NCBI GenBank assembly: GCA_018656855.1
Contig: JABHYP010000442.1
Location: 1-6,826, forward strand
DNA: 6,826 bases
Origin: Candidatus Latescibacterota bacterium
GTDB lineage: Bacteria > Latescibacterota > Latescibacteria > Latescibacterales > Latescibacteraceae
Direction of reading: 5' to 3'
Position numbers and translations under genes: made by a program. The notes beneath the pieces were generated by a model. The model worked only from the letters and a program-made list of their open reading frames with translations, had not been told where the DNA came from and made no database searches. Positions 5,198 through 6,826 of this stretch are shown one piece after another (position 1 is the first letter of the stretch; every line of letters begins with the position of its first letter).

Positions 5198-6826
5198 TGG
5201 TCTCACAACTTAAAAATAGAAATTTTCCAAAAATCTCATCAGGGACTGTAAAGGCGCTGGCTTTTATCGTGCTCGTCGGGAGCGCGCTTGCTTTCTGGCT
5301 CTATACCCAGCGGATTTATTCTTACATACGTGAATTTCAGAATGCTGTAGTCAAAACTCAGGTACAGATTTATTTGAATATCATTGACCCCCGGTCATCG
5401 TTTGACACGGGCATTCCATCCGGGCTTTTTGAAAACGTTATCAGGAAGGCTCCCTATCCGATAATATTTACCGATGAGAATTTAAACCCAAAACAGGGAC
5501 ATTGGCATACTGTTGGTATAGGCCCCAATGATTCCACAAAGGCATCTCATGAGAAACTGAGAAACATGGTCAGGAAGATGGATAAGGTTAATCCTCCTGA
5601 ACGATATCCCATACTGGGTATTGAAACGCGCACTGATACTCTGACGGTGTATGAAATGCACTTCAGAATGAAAGCATCAAAGATGCCTGTAATGGTTACC
5701 GACGGGTCGGGGAAACTGTTCTATGCAAGGAACACTGCCATTGATCTCTCCGATACAGCGGCAGTCAACAATGCTGTCAGAATTCTGGATTCACGCGTCC
5801 GTCCAATGAAGTTCCGTAAATCCGATGAACAGACGCTGGTTTTTCACAGCATGCAGCCACGGAGAAGATGGCCTTTTGTTGTCGTTAAAAACGGCAGGGA
5901 ACCGCTTTATTGGAACGATATCGGTGTCACTCCCTATGATACGACTGCGGCAGGGAAAGAAAAAATCATAGATGCAATAAGTGAAATCAGCAGAAATGGT
6001 ATCGTCTATGATATAGTTGCCCGGCGCGATGTCGTGGTTGAAAGAACAGAGTTATTCCATTACGGCGACCTGCCTTTTCTCATGTTAATCGGATGGATGC
6101 CGGTTATCGAGCTTGTTGTAATATTAATCCTTTTTTCAATCGGATTTATCGGTTTTATGAATATTAAAAATGCCGAACAGCGTTCGATCTGGGTTGGTAT
6201 GGCAAAAGAAACAGCTCACCAGTTCGGAACTCCGATAAGCTCCCTGCACGGATGGTTTGAATTGATAAAATCAGAGCAGAATACCGAGATGTTAAACAGG
6301 GCTTTGCCGGATATGGAATATGATTTACAAAGGCTGACCAAAGTCGCCGAACGTTTTTCAAATGTCGGATCGATACCTGAGTTGAAACCAACTAATCTTT
6401 CAGACGTGATTGAAGAAATACTGGATTACTTCAGCACTCGTGTGCCCCGCATGGGTAAAAGTGTTTCCCTTGAGAGGCATTACGAGGGTTTGAAACCTGT
6501 TATGGGCAACCACGAACTTCTAAGCTGGGCTTTCGAGAATATGATAAAAAACTCACTTTACGCAATTGAAGCATCGAGGATGCCTGTCACCAAAGATGCT
6601 TTGAACAAAAAGCATCAACGAAGCCTTGAAGGAAAGATTGAGGTGAGCGGAACGATGACGAAAAACCTCCGTCATGTTATCATCGATTTTAAAGATAACG
6701 GAAAAGGAATTGCATACACTAACCAGAAAAAGGTTATGAAACCAGGCTTTACCACAAAAAAAAGAGGATGGGGGCTCGGCCTCAGTCTGGTAAAGAGAAT
6801 TATTGATGATTATCACGGCGGGGAAG
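5197..6826 (+). CDS. Two-transmembrane sensor histidine kinase, truncated by window end
   Basis: An open frame of 543 codons plus one base runs to the right edge. The ATG overlaps the preceding TGA (TGATG), with AAAGG (5183-5187) nine bases upstream. TM1 is at about 18-37, a long periplasmic region at about 38-291, and TM2 at about 292-320. The cytoplasmic kinase core starts directly after TM2 with no HAMP or PAS domain obvious. The H-box is KETAHQFGTPISSLHGW (337-353), with His341 the likely phosphorylation site. The N-box is ELLSWAFENMIKNSLYAIEA (440-459), with Asn448 and Asn452. The G1 box is DFKDNGKGI (497-505). The F/G2 region is KPGFTTKKRGWGLGLSL (515-531). Only the last part of the HATPase domain is missing. 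It should autophosphorylate on a periplasmic cue and pass phosphate to a response regulator, none of which is visible here. Coupling to the transferase suggests a role in surface polysaccharide control. The sensor domain is not recognised. Confidence 0.92.
   Translation, partial: MVSQLKNRNFPKISSGTVKALAFIVLVGSALAFWLYTQRIYSYIREFQNAVVKTQVQIYLNIIDPRSSFDTGIPSGLFENVIRKAPYPIIFTDENLNPKQGHWHTVGIGPNDSTKASHEKLRNMVRKMDKVNPPERYPILGIETRTDTLTVYEMHFRMKASKMPVMVTDGSGKLFYARNTAIDLSDTAAVNNAVRILDSRVRPMKFRKSDEQTLVFHSMQPRRRWPFVVVKNGREPLYWNDIGVTPYDTTAAGKEKIIDAISEISRNGIVYDIVARRDVVVERTELFHYGDLPFLMLIGWMPVIELVVILILFSIGFIGFMNIKNAEQRSIWVGMAKETAHQFGTPISSLHGWFELIKSEQNTEMLNRALPDMEYDLQRLTKVAERFSNVGSIPELKPTNLSDVIEEILDYFSTRVPRMGKSVSLERHYEGLKPVMGNHELLSWAFENMIKNSLYAIEASRMPVTKDALNKKHQRSLEGKIEVSGTMTKNLRHVIIDFKDNGKGIAYTNQKKVMKPGFTTKKRGWGLGLSLVKRIIDDYHGGE

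Noticed and set aside
3961..5206. Reverse-strand open frames of about 63 codons inside the sugar transferase gene
   Set aside because: They lie antisense to fully conserved catalytic and membrane segments and show no independent protein signal.
6164..6816. Reverse-strand open frames of 75 and 87 codons inside the kinase
   Set aside because: They are antisense to the H-box, N-box and ATP-binding motifs of an intact kinase frame that continues off the window.

Overview
The window looks like a bacterial chromosome fragment from a lineage of the Fibrobacteres-Chlorobi-Bacteroidetes (FCB) group or a neighbouring candidate phylum (KSB1, Latescibacterota, Marinimicrobia or Zixibacteria type). Three things suggest this. 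A secreted protein ends in a PYPNPFN...LGR.V type C-terminal sorting domain. It carries a 'DVPNDNGHRLSLTWTPS' type Fn3-like module of the kind seen in those phyla. The histidine kinase H-box (KETAHQFGTPISSL) resembles the AHQLGTPLSSL form common in Bacteroidota and relatives. Base composition is moderately AT-rich. The phylum is an inference and I cannot name a species.

Layout. Positions 1-254 hold the N-terminal end of an exported protein read leftwards, with a signal peptide and a strong ribosome binding site; the rest is off the window. Positions 255-583 form a divergent control region with a candidate promoter for each flanking gene, a GC-rich hairpin resembling an eroded REP element, and a 28-codon open frame ending just before the next gene. 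Positions 584-3607 encode a 1007-residue heparinase II/III-like polysaccharide lyase with Fn3-like and sorting domains. Positions 3608-3796 are a spacer with a second copy of an 18-base repeat, degenerate TGACA-type repeats and a promoter candidate. Positions 3797-5197 encode a membrane initiating sugar transferase (polyprenyl-phosphate hexose-1-phosphate transferase). It overlaps by one base a two-TM sensor histidine kinase (5197 to the window edge) that lacks only the last part of its ATPase domain.

How it may work together. The transferase starts glycan repeat-unit synthesis at the cytoplasmic membrane, and the kinase is apparently translationally coupled to it. The lyase would act on acidic or sulfated polysaccharide outside the cell. 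A shared cell-surface or exopolysaccharide theme is plausible, but the lyase has its own upstream region and need not belong to the transferase-kinase operon. No RNA genes, CRISPR array, transposase, integrase or convincing rho-independent terminator were seen. The most noteworthy points are the coupled transferase-kinase pair with an unassigned sensor domain, the unusual leader of the lyase gene, and the 18-base repeat on both sides of that gene.
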